Shown here: piece by piece, positions 29,086 through 38,955 of the stretch | Numbering within the stretch: position 1 is the stretch's first letter | Layout of the letters: every line of letters begins with the position of its first letter | NCBI RefSeq assembly: GCF_038618305.1 | Contig: NZ_CP152017.1 | Span: forward strand, 1,837,501 to 1,901,500 | Direction: 5' to 3' | Length of the DNA stretch: 64,000 bases | Source of the DNA: Sporosarcina sp. FSL K6-2383 | Lineage (GTDB): Bacteria > Bacillota > Bacilli > Bacillales_A > Planococcaceae | Made by a program: the position numbers and the translations under genes | The notes under the pieces: model-generated | Databases searched by the model: none | Told to the model about the DNA's origin: nothing | The model's input: only the letters and a program-made list of their open reading frames with translations

Positions 29086-29694
29086 TTACAACCGTTTAAA
29101 ACTATGAAACTTCGATTTCCAATAGCTGTTGCTTAAGCTTGTGACTTGCGATTTTTTGCCTCCAGCGTGGACGAACTTATTATTGCCAATGTAAATACCG
29201 ACGTGCGAAATGCCTTTACGATAGGTATTTTGGAAAAAGACCAAATCACCAGGCTTGGGAGCGGTTACTTTCTTCGTTTGTGCAAATTGGCTAAGCGTGG
29301 TGCGTGAGATGCTTTTTCCGGATTTTTTGTAAGCGTATTGTATAAATCCACTACAGTCAAACCCTTTAACTGTCGTCCCACCAAATACGTAAGGTATCCC
29401 GATTAGCTTCATCGCTTGATCAACAACTTTTGGGGAAGCAACAGTCGTTTTTTTGCTGACACTTGCTGAGTTGCTATTCTTTGTCGATGTTTGCAAGACT
29501 TGATTTGGCATAATTTCGTCTGACTTTAAGTCATTCCATTTCATCAAATCTGCTACGGAAACATTGTTTGCTTTTGAAATAATCCACAATGATTCTCCGG
29601 ATTGGACTTTGTGTGTACTTGCTTCTGCATCAGTCGTTGCCATTCCGAAAGCTAAAGAGCCTGCTAAGATGAGTGAACATGTTATTTTTTTCAT
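29086..29694 (-). CDS. Secreted LysM-NlpC/P60 peptidoglycan endopeptidase
   Basis: A 202-residue exported cell-wall hydrolase. A signal peptide (1 to about 26, ending DAEA) precedes one LysM domain (HKVQSGESLWIISKANNVSVADLMKWN, about 28-70), a Ser/Asn/Lys linker and a C-terminal NlpC/P60 domain. The catalytic cysteine is in GFDCSGFIQYAYKKSG near residue 115, the first histidine in GISHVGIYIG, and the third polar residue region in FVHAGG. It should cleave D-glutamyl-meso-DAP links during growth or lysis. Spacing of the ribosome site is loose. It appears monocistronic. It is similar in plan to LytE/LytF but with a single LysM. Confidence 0.93.
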   Translation of the reverse strand: MKKITCSLILAGSLAFGMATTDAEASTHKVQSGESLWIISKANNVSVADLMKWNDLKSDEIMPNQVLQTSTKNSNSASVSKKTTVASPKVVDQAMKLIGIPYVFGGTTVKGFDCSGFIQYAYKKSGKSISRTTLSQFAQTKKVTAPKPGDLVFFQNTYRKGISHVGIYIGNNKFVHAGGKKSQVTSLSNSYWKSKFHSFKRL

Positions 29695-29977
29695 TATGTA
29701 TTTTAGCCACCTTTTCTATGAATCATTGAATCGTCAATGACTATATATCCAATAGTAGTGGACTAAGTAGGTGTATTCAACAGCAGTTCGATTACAAGTT
29801 CATTACACATTCGTAAAATTAACGGGATATTTTGGAGTCATAACCAATGTTGTGAAGAATTTGTTGAATAGACAATAAATCTATTCCATTTCGTAACAAT
29901 CAATAAGAAAACTTAATACTATAAAACTAGCGAATTAGGTAGAAACTGCAGATAAATCAACCGTTAGGAGTGGCTAT

Positions 29978-31405
29978 ATGCCGGTAATTACGGGTAAAGA
30001 TTACATCAAGCGAATCGATGAGTTGCACACGAATGTCTGGGTAGATGGGCAACCGGTGACAGGTAAGATTTCTGAGCATCCTGCTTTCAAAGGAGTCATG
30101 AAAAGTCAGGCTGCCTTATACGATTTACAGCATGAAACCATGAGTATGACGTATTCCTCCCCGATAACTGGGCAGCAAGTAGGTATGTCCTATTTACAAC
30201 CAACGACCGTAGAGGATTTAGTGAAAAGACGTGCGATGGTCCAACAGTGGGCGCTGTCTAACAACGGCATGATGGGCAGAAGTCCTGATTATATGAATAC
30301 CGTAATAATGGCGTTGGCCTCGTCTGTGGATTTATTGAAAGGAAAAGAGAACTGCTTTCCAGAAAATGTTGTGGAATTTTATGAGTATGCGCGTGAAAAT
30401 GATCTATCCATGACTCATACGTTCATCGATCCACAAGTCAATCGAACGCAATTCTATTTCGAAGAGGATAGGGAGCCGATTGCTGCAAAAGTGGTCGAAC
30501 GAAATGAGGCCGGCCTCGTCATCAAGGGTGCTCGCTTACTCGCAACACAGGGCGGCATTACCGATGAAATCGTCGTTATTGCAACAGGTGGCGTGAATGA
30601 TGCGGCCAATGGTTTCGCATTCGCAATTCCTAGTAACAGTGCCGGTCTCAAGTTTGTCTGTCGAGAATCATTTGTAGGGGGGAACTCCATATTTAATTAT
30701 CCATTAAGTTCACGTTACGAGGAAATGGATGCAATCGTTGTATTTGATAATGTACTTGTACCGTGGAAGCGCGTGTTTTATTATGACAATATTGCGGTTG
30801 CGAACAGCTTCATGACTTGTAGCTCGTTTCAACCGTTTGCACTGCATCAGGTCGTTTCTAGGCAAATTGTAAAAACAGAATTTGTGTTAGGTGTTGTCCA
30901 ATCCGTCATCGACACCATTAATATCGGCGAATACCAGCATGTGCAAGAGAAGGTAACAGAAATTATCATTGCATTGGAAACGATGAAGGCATTGGTCATC
31001 AAATCTGAAGTTGAAGCCGAGCTAGACGAATGGGGATGGGTGCGACCTGATCGAACAACACTCCAAATCGCTATTAACTACTTCCCGCGTGTCTATCCAC
31101 GCTTCACAGAAATCATTCAGCAACTAGGAGCCAGTGGACTCATGTCCATTCCGACAGAAAATAGCTTCCAGTCCAGTGTTCGGGAAGATTTAGACCAGTA
31201 TTTGCAATCGAAAGCCGATACTGCAGAGGATAGAGTGAAGATTTTTCGTTTGGCATGGGATTTGACGATGAGTGCATTTGGTACGCGCGAGACATTATAT
31301 GAACGTTTTTTCTTTGGCGATCCAGTAAAATTGGGGGGGCAATTGTGTCATGATTATGATAGAGAATTGTTTGTGAAGCGGGTGAAAGAGGTTCTGAGGA
31401 TATAA
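29978..31405 (+). CDS. hpaB: 4-hydroxyphenylacetate 3-monooxygenase oxygenase component (HpaB family)
   Basis: A 475-residue FADH2-dependent hydroxylase related to HpaB and B. subtilis YoaI. Recognisable blocks are the N-terminal ITGKDYIKRIDELHTNVWVDG, the flavin region FIDPQVNRTQFYF and GARLLATQGGITDEIVVI, VFDNVLVPWKRVFYYDN, and the C-terminal FGTRETLYERFFFGDP. It would hydroxylate a phenolic acid using reduced flavin from a separate reductase, which is not encoded adjacent. GTTAGGAGTGG precedes the start. Substrate specificity cannot be read from the sequence; tyrosine-derived phenols or other phenolics are possible. A hairpin terminator follows. Confidence 0.88.
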   Translation: MPVITGKDYIKRIDELHTNVWVDGQPVTGKISEHPAFKGVMKSQAALYDLQHETMSMTYSSPITGQQVGMSYLQPTTVEDLVKRRAMVQQWALSNNGMMGRSPDYMNTVIMALASSVDLLKGKENCFPENVVEFYEYARENDLSMTHTFIDPQVNRTQFYFEEDREPIAAKVVERNEAGLVIKGARLLATQGGITDEIVVIATGGVNDAANGFAFAIPSNSAGLKFVCRESFVGGNSIFNYPLSSRYEEMDAIVVFDNVLVPWKRVFYYDNIAVANSFMTCSSFQPFALHQVVSRQIVKTEFVLGVVQSVIDTINIGEYQHVQEKVTEIIIALETMKALVIKSEVEAELDEWGWVRPDRTTLQIAINYFPRVYPRFTEIIQQLGASGLMSIPTENSFQSSVREDLDQYLQSKADTAEDRVKIFRLAWDLTMSAFGTRETLYERFFFGDPVKLGGQLCHDYDRELFVKRVKEVLRI

Positions 31406-31408
31406 AAA

Positions 31409-31467
31409 TAAAAAGGGACTTTTCCGAAAAATTGGTGAAAACCACTTTACTGGAGAAGTCCTTTTTA
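31409..31467. terminator. Terminator after the HpaB-type gene
   Basis: Long arms AAAAGGGACTTTTCC and GGAGAAGTCCTTTTT flank a loop of about 25 bases, with a run of five T, immediately after the stop. Confidence 0.7.
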
Positions 31468-31514
31468 TAGTTATAAATAAATGGCAAATTACAATCGAAA
31501 ATTGAGCAAGTAAC

Positions 31515-31569
31515 TTGAAAGTCAAAATAGGTCAGTATATACTACAATCAAAGGTTAAATATAGTCAAA
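31515..31569 (+). promoter_or_regulatory. clpE promoter with two CtsR-type boxes
   Basis: TTGAAA (31515-31520) and TATACT (31538-31543) are 17 bases apart. One tandem-heptad box AGTCAAA-ATA-GGTCAGT (31520-31536) fills the spacer. A second, better box GGTTAAA-TAT-AGTCAAA (31553-31569) lies just downstream of the -10. The consensus for the class III heat-shock repressor CtsR is GGTCAAA-N3-GGTCAAA, so clpE should be repressed until heat or protein stress. Confidence 0.85.
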
Positions 31570-31603
31570 GTCGAACTGTGATATATAAAGGGAGGAAATA
31601 GAT

Positions 31604-33727
31604 ATGAAATGTCAACATTGTGGTCAGAATGAAGCAACGATGAGTTTAAGATTTCAGATGAATCATCAGGGAATGCAAGTCAACTTATGTCACGGATGTT
31701 TTCAAGAAATCCAAAGTCAATTGGCTACTGGCAAAATGCCACCATTCAGCAACGATGCGCAGCATTTTTCCCAAGCGAACGGTAGTCAACAGGCGCGGAC
31801 ACAAACAAGACAGACAAAAGAAAATCAAGGTACTGGTTTGTTAGACCAACTTGGTAAAAATCTTTCAAACGAGGCTAAGGATGGACAAATTGATCCTGTT
31901 ATCGGACGTGATCAGGAAGTAAAGCGTGTCATTGAAACGTTAAATCGAAGAAATAAAAATAACCCGGTGTTAATCGGAGAGCCGGGTGTCGGAAAAACAG
32001 CCATTGCCGAAGGGCTTGCTGTGAAAATTCACGAAGGCGATGTACCTGTGAAATTGATGAACAAACAAGTGTATCTGTTAGATGTCGCTTCACTAGTTAC
32101 GAATACAGGTATTCGGGGACAATTCGAAGAGCGGATGAAACAATTGATTGAAGAACTTCAGACGCGGAAAGATGTCATTTTATTCGTCGATGAAATTCAC
32201 CTGCTTGTTGGTGCAGGAAAAGCAGAAGGTTCACAAATGGATGCAGGAAATATTCTAAAGCCAGCTTTAGCGCGTGGGAGCTTACAACTTATTGGCGCAA
32301 CAACGTTGAAAGAATACCGTCAAATTGAAAAAGACGCTGCTCTTGAACGTCGGTTCCAACCGATTATCGTGAAAGAGCCGTCTGCAGAAGATACGATTCA
32401 AATCCTAAATGGCATTAAAAATCGTTATGAAGAGTTCCACGGTGTTCACTATACGGATGAAGCAGTGCAAGCTTTTGTCACTTTATCGCAACGTTATATC
32501 CAAGACCGATTTTTACCAGACAAAGCGATTGATTTGATGGATGAAGTCGGGGCGCGTTTAAATCTTGCACATACGTCGGCTGATTCTAAATCAATCGGTG
32601 TACGTCTCAATGAAGTCATTCAGCAAAAAGAGCTGGAGGCGGAACAAGAAAATTATGAAAAAGCAGCGAATTTACGTTATGAGGAAATTCAATTACGTAA
32701 AAAATTAGAAGAGGCAAAACAAAGTGATGAAGTAGAACATGGGGAAGTGTCTGTTGCAGACATTGAGTTGATTGTCGAAGAAAAAACAGGGATTCCTGTG
32801 ACAAAGTTGCAAGCAGCAGAACAAGCGAAGATGAAAGGCATCACGGAGAGCCTTAGTAAAAAAGTCATTGGACAAACAGAAGCGGTTGATAAAATTGCAA
32901 AGGCCATTCGTCGTAGCCGCGCAGGGCTCAAAGCGAAAGATCGCCCGATTGGATCATTCTTGTTTGTCGGTCCAACAGGTGTCGGAAAAACAGAAATTAC
33001 GAAAGTGCTTGCAGAAGAGTTATTCGGTTCGCGTGATGCGTTAATTCGCCTCGATATGAGTGAATATATGGAAAAACACGCGGTATCCAAAATTATCGGT
33101 TCTCCTCCGGGCTATGTAGGGCATGAGGAAGCTGGTCAATTGACAGAACAAATTCGTCGCAATCCATATTCAATTTTACTGTTAGATGAAATTGAAAAAG
33201 CACATCCGGATGTTCAAAATATGTTCCTGCAAATTATGGAGGATGGGCGATTAACGGATTCGCATGGTCGCACCGTTAGCTTTAAAGATACGGTCATTAT
33301 TATGACAAGTAACGCGGGAACAGGCGACAAAAAAGTGAGCGTCGGATTCAATCAAACTGTACATGAATCCGTCACGATGATGGAAACATTGGGGAACTAT
33401 TTTAAACCAGAATTCCTCAATCGTTTCGATTCAATTATTACATTCAATGAACTAACAGAAGAAAATCTACTTGAAGTTGTTGACTTGATGTTAGTAGATT
33501 TACAAGCTGCCATTGAAGAAAATAATATTGACATAACGATTTCAGCAGAAGCAAAACAGGCGTTGGTTAAACTAGGTTATGACAAACGTTTCGGTGCTCG
33601 ACCGCTGCGAAGAGTCATTCAAGATAAAATTGAAGATCCATTAACAGATCTTATTTTAGAGGAAGAGCATATTGAAAAAGTTCATGTCGATGTTGTAGAT
33701 GATGAGATTATTGTAAGCAAAATCTAA
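31604..33727 (+). CDS. clpE: ATP-dependent Clp protease ATP-binding subunit ClpE
   Basis: A 707-residue HSP100 unfoldase. The N-terminal zinc finger [17 protein letters not shown] and LCHGC identify ClpE among Clp ATPases. The first AAA domain has [15 protein letters not shown] and [15 protein letters not shown]-type coiled coil ([27 protein letters not shown]) follows. The second AAA domain has [20 protein letters not shown] and a C-terminal D2-small domain. It acts with ClpP on misfolded proteins. The promoter carries two CtsR-type operators. GGGAGG sets the start and a strong terminator follows. Everything expected of ClpE is present. Confidence 0.96.
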   Translation: MKCQHCGQNEATMSLRFQMNHQGMQVNLCHGCFQEIQSQLATGKMPPFSNDAQHFSQANGSQQARTQTRQTKENQGTGLLDQLGKNLSNEAKDGQIDPVIGRDQEVKRVIETLNRRNKNNPVLIGEPGVGKTAIAEGLAVKIHEGDVPVKLMNKQVYLLDVASLVTNTGIRGQFEERMKQLIEELQTRKDVILFVDEIHLLVGAGKAEGSQMDAGNILKPALARGSLQLIGATTLKEYRQIEKDAALERRFQPIIVKEPSAEDTIQILNGIKNRYEEFHGVHYTDEAVQAFVTLSQRYIQDRFLPDKAIDLMDEVGARLNLAHTSADSKSIGVRLNEVIQQKELEAEQENYEKAANLRYEEIQLRKKLEEAKQSDEVEHGEVSVADIELIVEEKTGIPVTKLQAAEQAKMKGITESLSKKVIGQTEAVDKIAKAIRRSRAGLKAKDRPIGSFLFVGPTGVGKTEITKVLAEELFGSRDALIRLDMSEYMEKHAVSKIIGSPPGYVGHEEAGQLTEQIRRNPYSILLLDEIEKAHPDVQNMFLQIMEDGRLTDSHGRTVSFKDTVIIMTSNAGTGDKKVSVGFNQTVHESVTMMETLGNYFKPEFLNRFDSIITFNELTEENLLEVVDLMLVDLQAAIEENNIDITISAEAKQALVKLGYDKRFGARPLRRVIQDKIEDPLTDLILEEEHIEKVHVDVVDDEIIVSKI

Positions 33728-33735
33728 TACAATTT

Positions 33736-33768
33736 AACACCCCTGAAAATCATTTCAGGGGTGTTTTT
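33736..33768 (+). terminator. Terminator of clpE
   Basis: A 13-bp stem AACACCCCTGAAA/TTCAGGGGTGTTT with a 5-base loop and five T. Confidence 0.85.
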
Positions 33769-33977
33769 AGGATTGAAAAGTTGGTTTCCTTCCCAGTATG
33801 GAAAGTCATCGGCCGCATGATGCAAAGTATATTTCTAACAATGCCACAAAGTCTTCATATGTAAGCGCTTTGAATTTGAATGATTTGTGAAATGATTCAC
33901 ATACAGCGTTTTTCCAATCAAAATGGGTGTACACTAGAGATAACAACAAATATGGAAATCGAAAAGGAGAATGCACT

Positions 33978-34100
33978 ATGTGGGTAGTCACAGTATTTGA
34001 ACAAAAATTTGTCCGAATCTTCGAGTTTACTGATCAAACAGAAGCCAAACAAGCCCTCGCACGTTTCCCGAAAAATGCTCGACTTTCTTTTGTAGCGTAA
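33978..34100 (+). CDS. Small 40-residue hypothetical protein
   Basis: An ATG seven bases after AAAAGGAGA opens MWVVTVFEQKFVRIFEFTDQ and reads through TEAKQALARFPKNARLSFVA to a TAA. The alternation of hydrophobic and charged residues (a beta strand pair followed by a helix, EAKQALARF) looks like a folded mini-domain. A stem-loop terminator 20 bases downstream makes it a complete transcription unit. I recognise the general look of short conserved Bacillales proteins of this type but cannot name a function. Confidence 0.7.
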   Translation: MWVVTVFEQKFVRIFEFTDQTEAKQALARFPKNARLSFVA

Positions 34101-34119
34101 TAACAAAATGGAATCTTTA

Positions 34120-34153
34120 ATCCCTTACTAGGTAACTGGTGAGGGATTTTTTA
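34120..34153 (+). terminator. Terminator of the 40-residue gene
   Basis: A 9-bp stem ATCCCTTAC/GTGAGGGAT followed by six T. Confidence 0.75.
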
Positions 34154-34395
34154 TATTATGATAATGTCAAAAAAGTATAAGTTCGTTGATGACCTTATAT
34201 AAAGTTTTCAATAGTAGTAACTCTTTAACTAACGTTTCTAAATGAGTTGTGTGAGTAACCGAGGTGAAGAAAAAAATCCCTCTGTCCACTTTTCTGAATG
34301 CAAACTCTATATAGGGGGTGAAAGCATCATTCGTCTAGGCAAAAGACATCGTGCTTTCTTCGATAAGATGCATTCAAAAAAGAGGAGGAATTGTT

Positions 34396-35175
34396 ATGAA
34401 TTTATTAATACAAGAGTCGCCACTTCAAGTGCTTCCATCGCTCGCAATGCAAGTTGGGTTGAACGAGGCAATGGTACTCCAGCAACTACATTTTCGCTCG
34501 CTTATCTCGAACAATATTCGGGATGGATATAAATGGGTTTATAAAACATATGAAGAGTGGAAAAACGATGAATTTCCATTTTGGTCTGTCGATACGATTA
34601 AACGAGCGATTCGTAGACTAGAAGTTAAAGGATTTATTATTGCAACTGCTTCGTATAATCGGATGAAAATGGACAAGACGAAATGGTACCGAATTGATTA
34701 TCAAAAACTTCAACTTCATACAGAGGAGCAGCATGCAATTATGCCGATAGCAAAATCAGCTGAAGAGGAAGCGCAAATTGCTCCCACTACAGAAGGCGAA
34801 ATGCCCCTAGCAATAACCAAAGAGACTGAGAGTAGTAAAAAAGATATTGTCGAGTATGAACTCGACGTTGTGTCTGTCATTGATTATTTGAATGACAAAA
34901 CAAGCAAACAATTTAAAGCGAATTCAAAGGCGTCAGTCCAATTAGTAACAGCACGTTTACGTGAAGGGTATACAGTGGTTGATTGCCAAAAAGTCATTGA
35001 TGCGAAAGCGAAGGAATGGCTCGGTGATCCACGTTGGCAGAAGTATTTACGTCCTTCTACGTTATTCAATGCGACGAATTTTGAAAACTATTTGGAGGAA
35101 TCGAGGGGCAGTGATTTGCCAGCAAGTAGTCAACCAGAACCGTTTGAATTGGATTTTAGCAAAGGGGAGACATGA
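34396..35175 (+). CDS. Phage-type replication protein with conserved C-terminal domain
   Basis: A 259-residue protein starting after AGAGGAGGA. The N-terminal half is a winged-helix domain of the replication-initiator type (SLAMQVGLNEAMVLQQLHFRS, WSVDTIKRAIRRLEVKGFII, KTKWYRIDY). After an acidic linker, the C-terminal block VIDYLNDKTSKQFKANSKASVQLVTARLREGYTV continues with DPRWQKYLRPSTLFN, the conserved domain of Firmicutes phage replisome organisers (DnaD-like). It would help load helicase at an origin. No other phage gene is near, so it is an isolated prophage or plasmid derivative, possibly domesticated. Confidence 0.82.
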   Translation: MNLLIQESPLQVLPSLAMQVGLNEAMVLQQLHFRSLISNNIRDGYKWVYKTYEEWKNDEFPFWSVDTIKRAIRRLEVKGFIIATASYNRMKMDKTKWYRIDYQKLQLHTEEQHAIMPIAKSAEEEAQIAPTTEGEMPLAITKETESSKKDIVEYELDVVSVIDYLNDKTSKQFKANSKASVQLVTARLREGYTVVDCQKVIDAKAKEWLGDPRWQKYLRPSTLFNATNFENYLEESRGSDLPASSQPEPFELDFSKGET

Positions 35176-35305
35176 GGGATGCGGGGTTTTACATATACTG
35201 CGCTAAAAAAAGAAACTCCTCCAAATTTGAAACGTTTCTTTGCCAGTATCGTATAAAAGATATAAGGATTGACTGAAAATAGTCTTTCGATATGGGGGGA
35301 TTAGC

Positions 35306-35806
35306 ATGAGACAGTTGTATATTAAGCAAAAAGTATTGAGCCTGAGTGGTAAGTTTTCGGTGAAGGATGAGCTGGAAAACGAAGTGTATTTTGTCGAGGG
35401 AAGCTTTTTGCAAATACCAAAGACGTTTTCCATTATGAGTGCGGCCAGGCAGGAAGTGGCGATGATTACGAAAAAAACATTTAGTTTCCTTCCAACTTTT
35501 CTTGTCGATGTCCATGGTCAAGAAACGATGACAATCAAAAAGGAATTTTCTTTTTTGAAAGCACGCTATTCAATTGACGCGGCGGGGATAGAAGTACGTG
35601 GAAATTGGTGGGACATGGATTTCGAAGTGCACCAACATGGCAATTTGATCGGAGCAGTTAGCAAAAAGTGGTTCACATGGGGTGATAGCTATCAGTTGGA
35701 AATTATGAATGACGAAATGGAACCACTTCTCGTGGCACTCGTTGTAGCGATTGATTGTGCGAAAGCTGCACAGGGTGCTGCCGCCGGGGCTGCTGGTGGG
35801 GGATGA
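35306..35806 (+). CDS. LURP-one-related / YxjI family protein
   Basis: A 166-residue soluble protein of the tubby-like LURP-one fold. Repeating beta-strand segments are visible: MRQLYIKQKVLSLSGKFSVKD, QIPKTFSIM, AMITKKTFSFLPTFLVDVHG-type, TIKKEFSFLKARYSID and GNWWDMDFEVHQHGNLIGAVSKKWFTWGDSY. The end CAKAAQGAAAGAAGGG is low-complexity Gly/Ala. Bacillus YxjI is the nearest named relative I recall; no function is established, and plant and animal relatives bind membranes. GGGGGGA precedes the start. It is monocistronic. Confidence 0.85.
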   Translation: MRQLYIKQKVLSLSGKFSVKDELENEVYFVEGSFLQIPKTFSIMSAARQEVAMITKKTFSFLPTFLVDVHGQETMTIKKEFSFLKARYSIDAAGIEVRGNWWDMDFEVHQHGNLIGAVSKKWFTWGDSYQLEIMNDEMEPLLVALVVAIDCAKAAQGAAAGAAGGG

Positions 35807-36006
35807 ATTGAAGAGGCGATTTTCACGGGATGCACTGACATCATTTGTGTTCGATGATCTGGAAGTTTAAACTAAACGCCTATTGAACCAATTTATTGGC
35901 CAGAATTATAATTACCCTATTTATAAGGTGGTACCTGTAAGTAGGCTGAATAAAGAAAACGAGTCCTATATGGACCCTTTTTCAAAGTAATATAAAGGAC
36001 AATCAG

Positions 36007-36291
36007 TTAATGAAATCTTTTAAAAGTTATTTCAGGAATATTATTTTTTATTAAATTTAAAATCTTCTTTTTTGAAATGTCTTCTTGGTATGACTTCGAG
36101 TATATGTCCAAAAGGTACACGGTATTTTCGTCTTTTACAACGTTTGGTATGTCTTCACCTAAATCGCCGACGAGTTCAACCTCGTTAAGGAACGCCTCGA
36201 AATCTTCATCAATTTCCGGATATTTTTTTCGAAGTTTATGATACCGTGATTCAAAAGTTGGCGTAGTAATCGTGCTAAATTTCGACTTCAT
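36007..36291 (-). pseudogene. RelE/ParE-like toxin with probable internal deletion
   Basis: A 94-residue product. The start (ITTPTFESRYHKLRKKYPEIDEDF) and end (VYLLDIYSKSYQEDISKKKI) resemble the beginning and end of RelE/HigB-type toxins. The family's middle strands, which carry the YRV(I/V)Y-type core and basic catalytic residues of the GKSGGFR kind, are missing: GEDIPNV is followed directly by VKDENTVYLLDI. About 25-30 residues seem to have been lost in frame, so the RNase is probably dead. It follows its antitoxin gene by 3 bases. The family call is from pattern memory. Confidence 0.6.
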
Positions 36292-36294
36292 TAC

Positions 36295-36441
36295 TTATTG
36301 TTGACGAGATTCTTTTAAGAAATCTCTAGCTGATTTTTTAGGGAGTTTTCCCTCTTGTATCAATTTAACCTCTTTTAAGGCATTCATCACATGATTATTT
36401 TGAGAGTCAGGAGTAGGCTTCACTATTTCTTTTATAGACAT
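36295..36441 (-). CDS. Antitoxin-like 48-residue protein
   Basis: A short gene too small for most callers. An ATG at 36441 follows AAGGAGGATG and opens MSIKEIVKPTPDSQNN; the rest contains ALKEVKLIQEGKLPKKSARDFLKES. The helical, Lys-rich end with SARDFL resembles the toxin-wrapping tail of RelB-like antitoxins. It sits upstream of the RelE-like gene with a 3-base gap, the normal antitoxin-first order. A DNA-binding part is not obvious in such a short chain. Confidence 0.6.
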   Translation of the reverse strand: MSIKEIVKPTPDSQNNHVMNALKEVKLIQEGKLPKKSARDFLKESRQQ

Positions 36442-36789
36442 ATCGACATCCTCCTTCTTACACATACAACCACAACCTTCTTTTCGAAAAGTAATAGTTA
36501 GTATATGTGTTTCTTATGAGGATTATACCAGTAATTAAAAGAACAATCCATTGACAGATATTAATTTGACTAGGGCTCGGAGTGTATATAACTTTTATAA
36601 TTTCATGGATATCAGTAACACTCTATTCTAAAAAAGAACGGTACACGGACAACCATGCAGGTGCTAGGTCACAGAAATCAATTGTAGCAGTGCCTCCCGT
36701 TTATTTTTATAAAAAAGCGCTACTGAATAGGCTATACTTATGGGTATAGAAAAATCAACATCAACTAACAAAAAAACGAGGCTAATCAC
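36442..36789. other. Intergenic region without visible gene
   Basis: About 350 bases between the divergent antitoxin and dbpA genes. No open frame with a ribosome site and no stable hairpin was found. It presumably holds both promoters. Confidence 0.5.
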
Positions 36790-38217
36790 ATGAGTGAAAG
36801 AAGTTTTAAAGACTATCAGTTAAGCAATGAAATCACAAGAGCCCTAGCTTTATTGAAATACGAAACGCCGATAGAGGTTCAAAGTCAAGTCATACCACGA
36901 GCCTTAGACAAACAAGATCTCATCGTGAAATCTCATACAGGCAGTGGCAAGACAGCGGCATTTGGTATCCCTCTATGTGAAATGATTGACTGGGAGGGGC
37001 AGAATCCGCAAGCATTAATTCTGGCACCTACTCGGGAGCTTGCAGTTCAAGTGCAAGAAGACGTAGCAGCTATCGGGCGAGTAAAAGGAATTAGAACCGT
37101 GGCGGTGTACGGTAAAGAACCATTTGCAAAACAGCAGGAAGAATTGGAACGGAAAACGCATATTGTTGTCGGTACACCCGGGCGTATGCGGGACCATATT
37201 GACAAGGAAACGTTCAATGTAGATGACGTAAAATATTTAATTATAGATGAAGCAGATGAAATGCTAAGCATGGGTTTTGCTGCCCAAGTAGAAGCGATTA
37301 TTGAGAAATTACCTTCCAGTAGAGTGACGATGGTCTTTTCCGCTACATGGCCTGCAACTGTTGAAGAACTTTGCCGTAAATATATGAGCAATCCCATAGA
37401 TATCCAAATTGCTTCTACAGCAGTCACTACGAGTGCGATTGAACATAGCATGTTTAAAGTGAAAGAAGCAGGGAAAATGGCATTGCTAAAAAACATTTTA
37501 GCTATTGAGAAACCTGCTAGCTGCATTATCTTCTGCAAAACAAAAAGACAAGTGGACACAGTGTTTGCAGAGTTGAAGAAATCCAATTATTCCTGTGAAA
37601 AAATTCACGGTGGAATCGTACAAGAACATCGATTTGCGGTTATGGAAGGATTCAAATTGGGCAATTTCCGTTATCTCGTAGCGACCGATGTGGCAGCAAG
37701 AGGAATCGATGTAGAGCATATTTCACTAGTCATCAACTACGACGTTCCAATGGAAAAGGAGAGCTATGTCCACCGAACAGGCAGAACCGGTCGTGCGGGT
37801 AAAAAAGGAAAGGCGATTACGTTTGCAACGCCTACTGACAGGGAGGCCCTTTCAACAATTGAAACATACATTGGCTTTGAGATACCTGTAAGGGAAGCAC
37901 CAGCGCAGCAGAAAGTAGCTGTTGGGAAAAACGCTTCCGAGGAAAACCTAGCTGGTCGTCGGGGAGTCAGCAACAATAATACGATGAAGCTCCATTTCAA
38001 CGGTGGAAAAAAGAAGAAGCTTCGGGCTGTAGATTTTGTTGGAACGATTGCGAGGATTCCTGGAGTGACAGCGGATGATATTGGTGTGATTACTATAGAG
38101 GATAGTTTGACTTATGTTGATATGCTGAATGGTAAGGGGTTATTGGTTTTGCAAGCGATGAAAGAAACTACGATTAAAGGGAAGAAGCTTACGGTTAGTG
38201 AGGCGATTAGAGGCTGA
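36790..38217 (+). CDS. dbpA: DbpA-type DEAD-box ATP-dependent RNA helicase
   Basis: A 475-residue helicase. The core has motif Q (IEVQSQVIP), motif I SHTGSGKT, Ia [14 protein letters not shown] ([13 protein letters not shown]), III SAT, and V-VI with [10 protein letters not shown] and [13 protein letters not shown]. The C-terminal 75 residues ([21 protein letters not shown], then [22 protein letters not shown]) form the RRM-like domain that, in B. subtilis YxiN and E. coli DbpA, recognises hairpin 92 of 23S rRNA. The protein should assist 50S subunit maturation. The ribosome site is modest (ACGAGG). It is a single gene with a terminator downstream. Confidence 0.94.
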   Translation: MSERSFKDYQLSNEITRALALLKYETPIEVQSQVIPRALDKQDLIVKSHTGSGKTAAFGIPLCEMIDWEGQNPQALILAPTRELAVQVQEDVAAIGRVKGIRTVAVYGKEPFAKQQEELERKTHIVVGTPGRMRDHIDKETFNVDDVKYLIIDEADEMLSMGFAAQVEAIIEKLPSSRVTMVFSATWPATVEELCRKYMSNPIDIQIASTAVTTSAIEHSMFKVKEAGKMALLKNILAIEKPASCIIFCKTKRQVDTVFAELKKSNYSCEKIHGGIVQEHRFAVMEGFKLGNFRYLVATDVAARGIDVEHISLVINYDVPMEKESYVHRTGRTGRAGKKGKAITFATPTDREALSTIETYIGFEIPVREAPAQQKVAVGKNASEENLAGRRGVSNNNTMKLHFNGGKKKKLRAVDFVGTIARIPGVTADDIGVITIEDSLTYVDMLNGKGLLVLQAMKETTIKGKKLTVSEAIRG

Positions 38218-38300
38218 AGTGTTTGAGCAGGGAAGTGTACAGGTGCTAGCTGCTACAGCTGGTGGGGGATGAATTAACAATTGAATAGAATCAAAGTGAA

Positions 38301-38353
38301 AAAAGTGTCTAGCATCTGTCCATTTTAATCTGGATGAATGCTAGGCACTTTTC
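38301..38353. terminator. Terminator downstream of dbpA
   Basis: A 15-bp arm AAAAGTGTCTAGCAT (38301-38315) pairs with ATGCTAGGCACTTTT (38338-38352). A and T runs on either side suit termination in both directions. Confidence 0.7.
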
Positions 38354-38580
38354 TTATTTGTTATCGATTGTTTCCAAAAACTCTTTTGTCGTGTTCGCTA
38401 CATATTTGATCTCACCTAGGTCACATTCCAATAAAATACTTCGATGGATATCGATTAATAGCTTTTTGTTCGTTAAATCGGCGTCAGTGGCGCTTGTTTC
38501 GTGACATAGGAAGCCGATTCTTCAAAAATGACCTACTGCTCTGCCTAGGTCCAAAAATATCACTTCAATTTCATCATGCG
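38354..38580 (-). pseudogene. Decayed gene of unknown function
   Basis: Reading leftward, one frame gives GFLCHETSATDADLTNKKLL, then a further stretch through SILLECDLGEIKY and EFLETIDNK, ending in a TAA at 38354. A further fragment DEIEVIFLDLGRAVGHF is readable upstream in another frame, separated by stops. The coherent amphipathic sequence suggests a once-functional protein of at least 75 residues, now broken by frameshifts. I do not recognise the family. Confidence 0.4.
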
Positions 38581-38628
38581 GCTCTCAAACGGATTGTATC
38601 AATTAAATTTGACGCCAGTAAATGAACT

Positions 38629-38955
38629 TTAGTCATCTTCTACTTCTAGCAAAAAGATACGTTCATTGAATCCTCCACGTTTTACTGCTTTCTCAACTCT
38701 CACTTCTTCAAGCTCTTCAAATGTAGAGCCATGATATACAGTAGCGGCATGAATAAGTTCCAACAGATCCGCAAGTTCTTCCAGCGCGTCTGCAGTCGTC
38801 GTTGTTTCCAGGTACTCGGCTAATTCTTCGCCCATTTTGTTATTGATTTCTGTTATATATTCATCGTCGTTTAATAAGTGAGTTGTAAATATCTTGCCAG
38901 ACTTTTCAATAATTTCTGGGATGTTGTCACGTACAAGTTTGTTGTAGATTGGCAT
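38629..38955 (-). CDS. MazG-like nucleoside triphosphate pyrophosphohydrolase
   Basis: A 108-residue all-alpha phosphohydrolase of the phosphoribosyl-ATP pyrophosphatase-like superfamily. It begins MPIYNKLVRDNIPEIIEKSG and carries the metal-binding pattern GEELAEYLE followed by EELADLLELIHA, the E-E-x-x-E/D arrangement of these enzymes. Such proteins are thought to clear non-canonical nucleotides. The start at 38955 is chosen because GGAG lies 9 bases upstream and because homologues start with MP-x-YNKLVRDKIP. It is monocistronic. The substrate is unknown. Confidence 0.88.
   Translation of the reverse strand: MPIYNKLVRDNIPEIIEKSGKIFTTHLLNDDEYITEINNKMGEELAEYLETTTTADALEELADLLELIHAATVYHGSTFEELEEVRVEKAVKRGGFNERIFLLEVEDD

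Noticed and set aside
33806..33991. Minus-strand 61-codon frame with DWKNAVCESFHKSFKF, resembling the C-terminus of an IS3-type transposase
   Set aside because: Only about 15 residues look similar, the rest does not, and no terminal repeats or further frames support an element.
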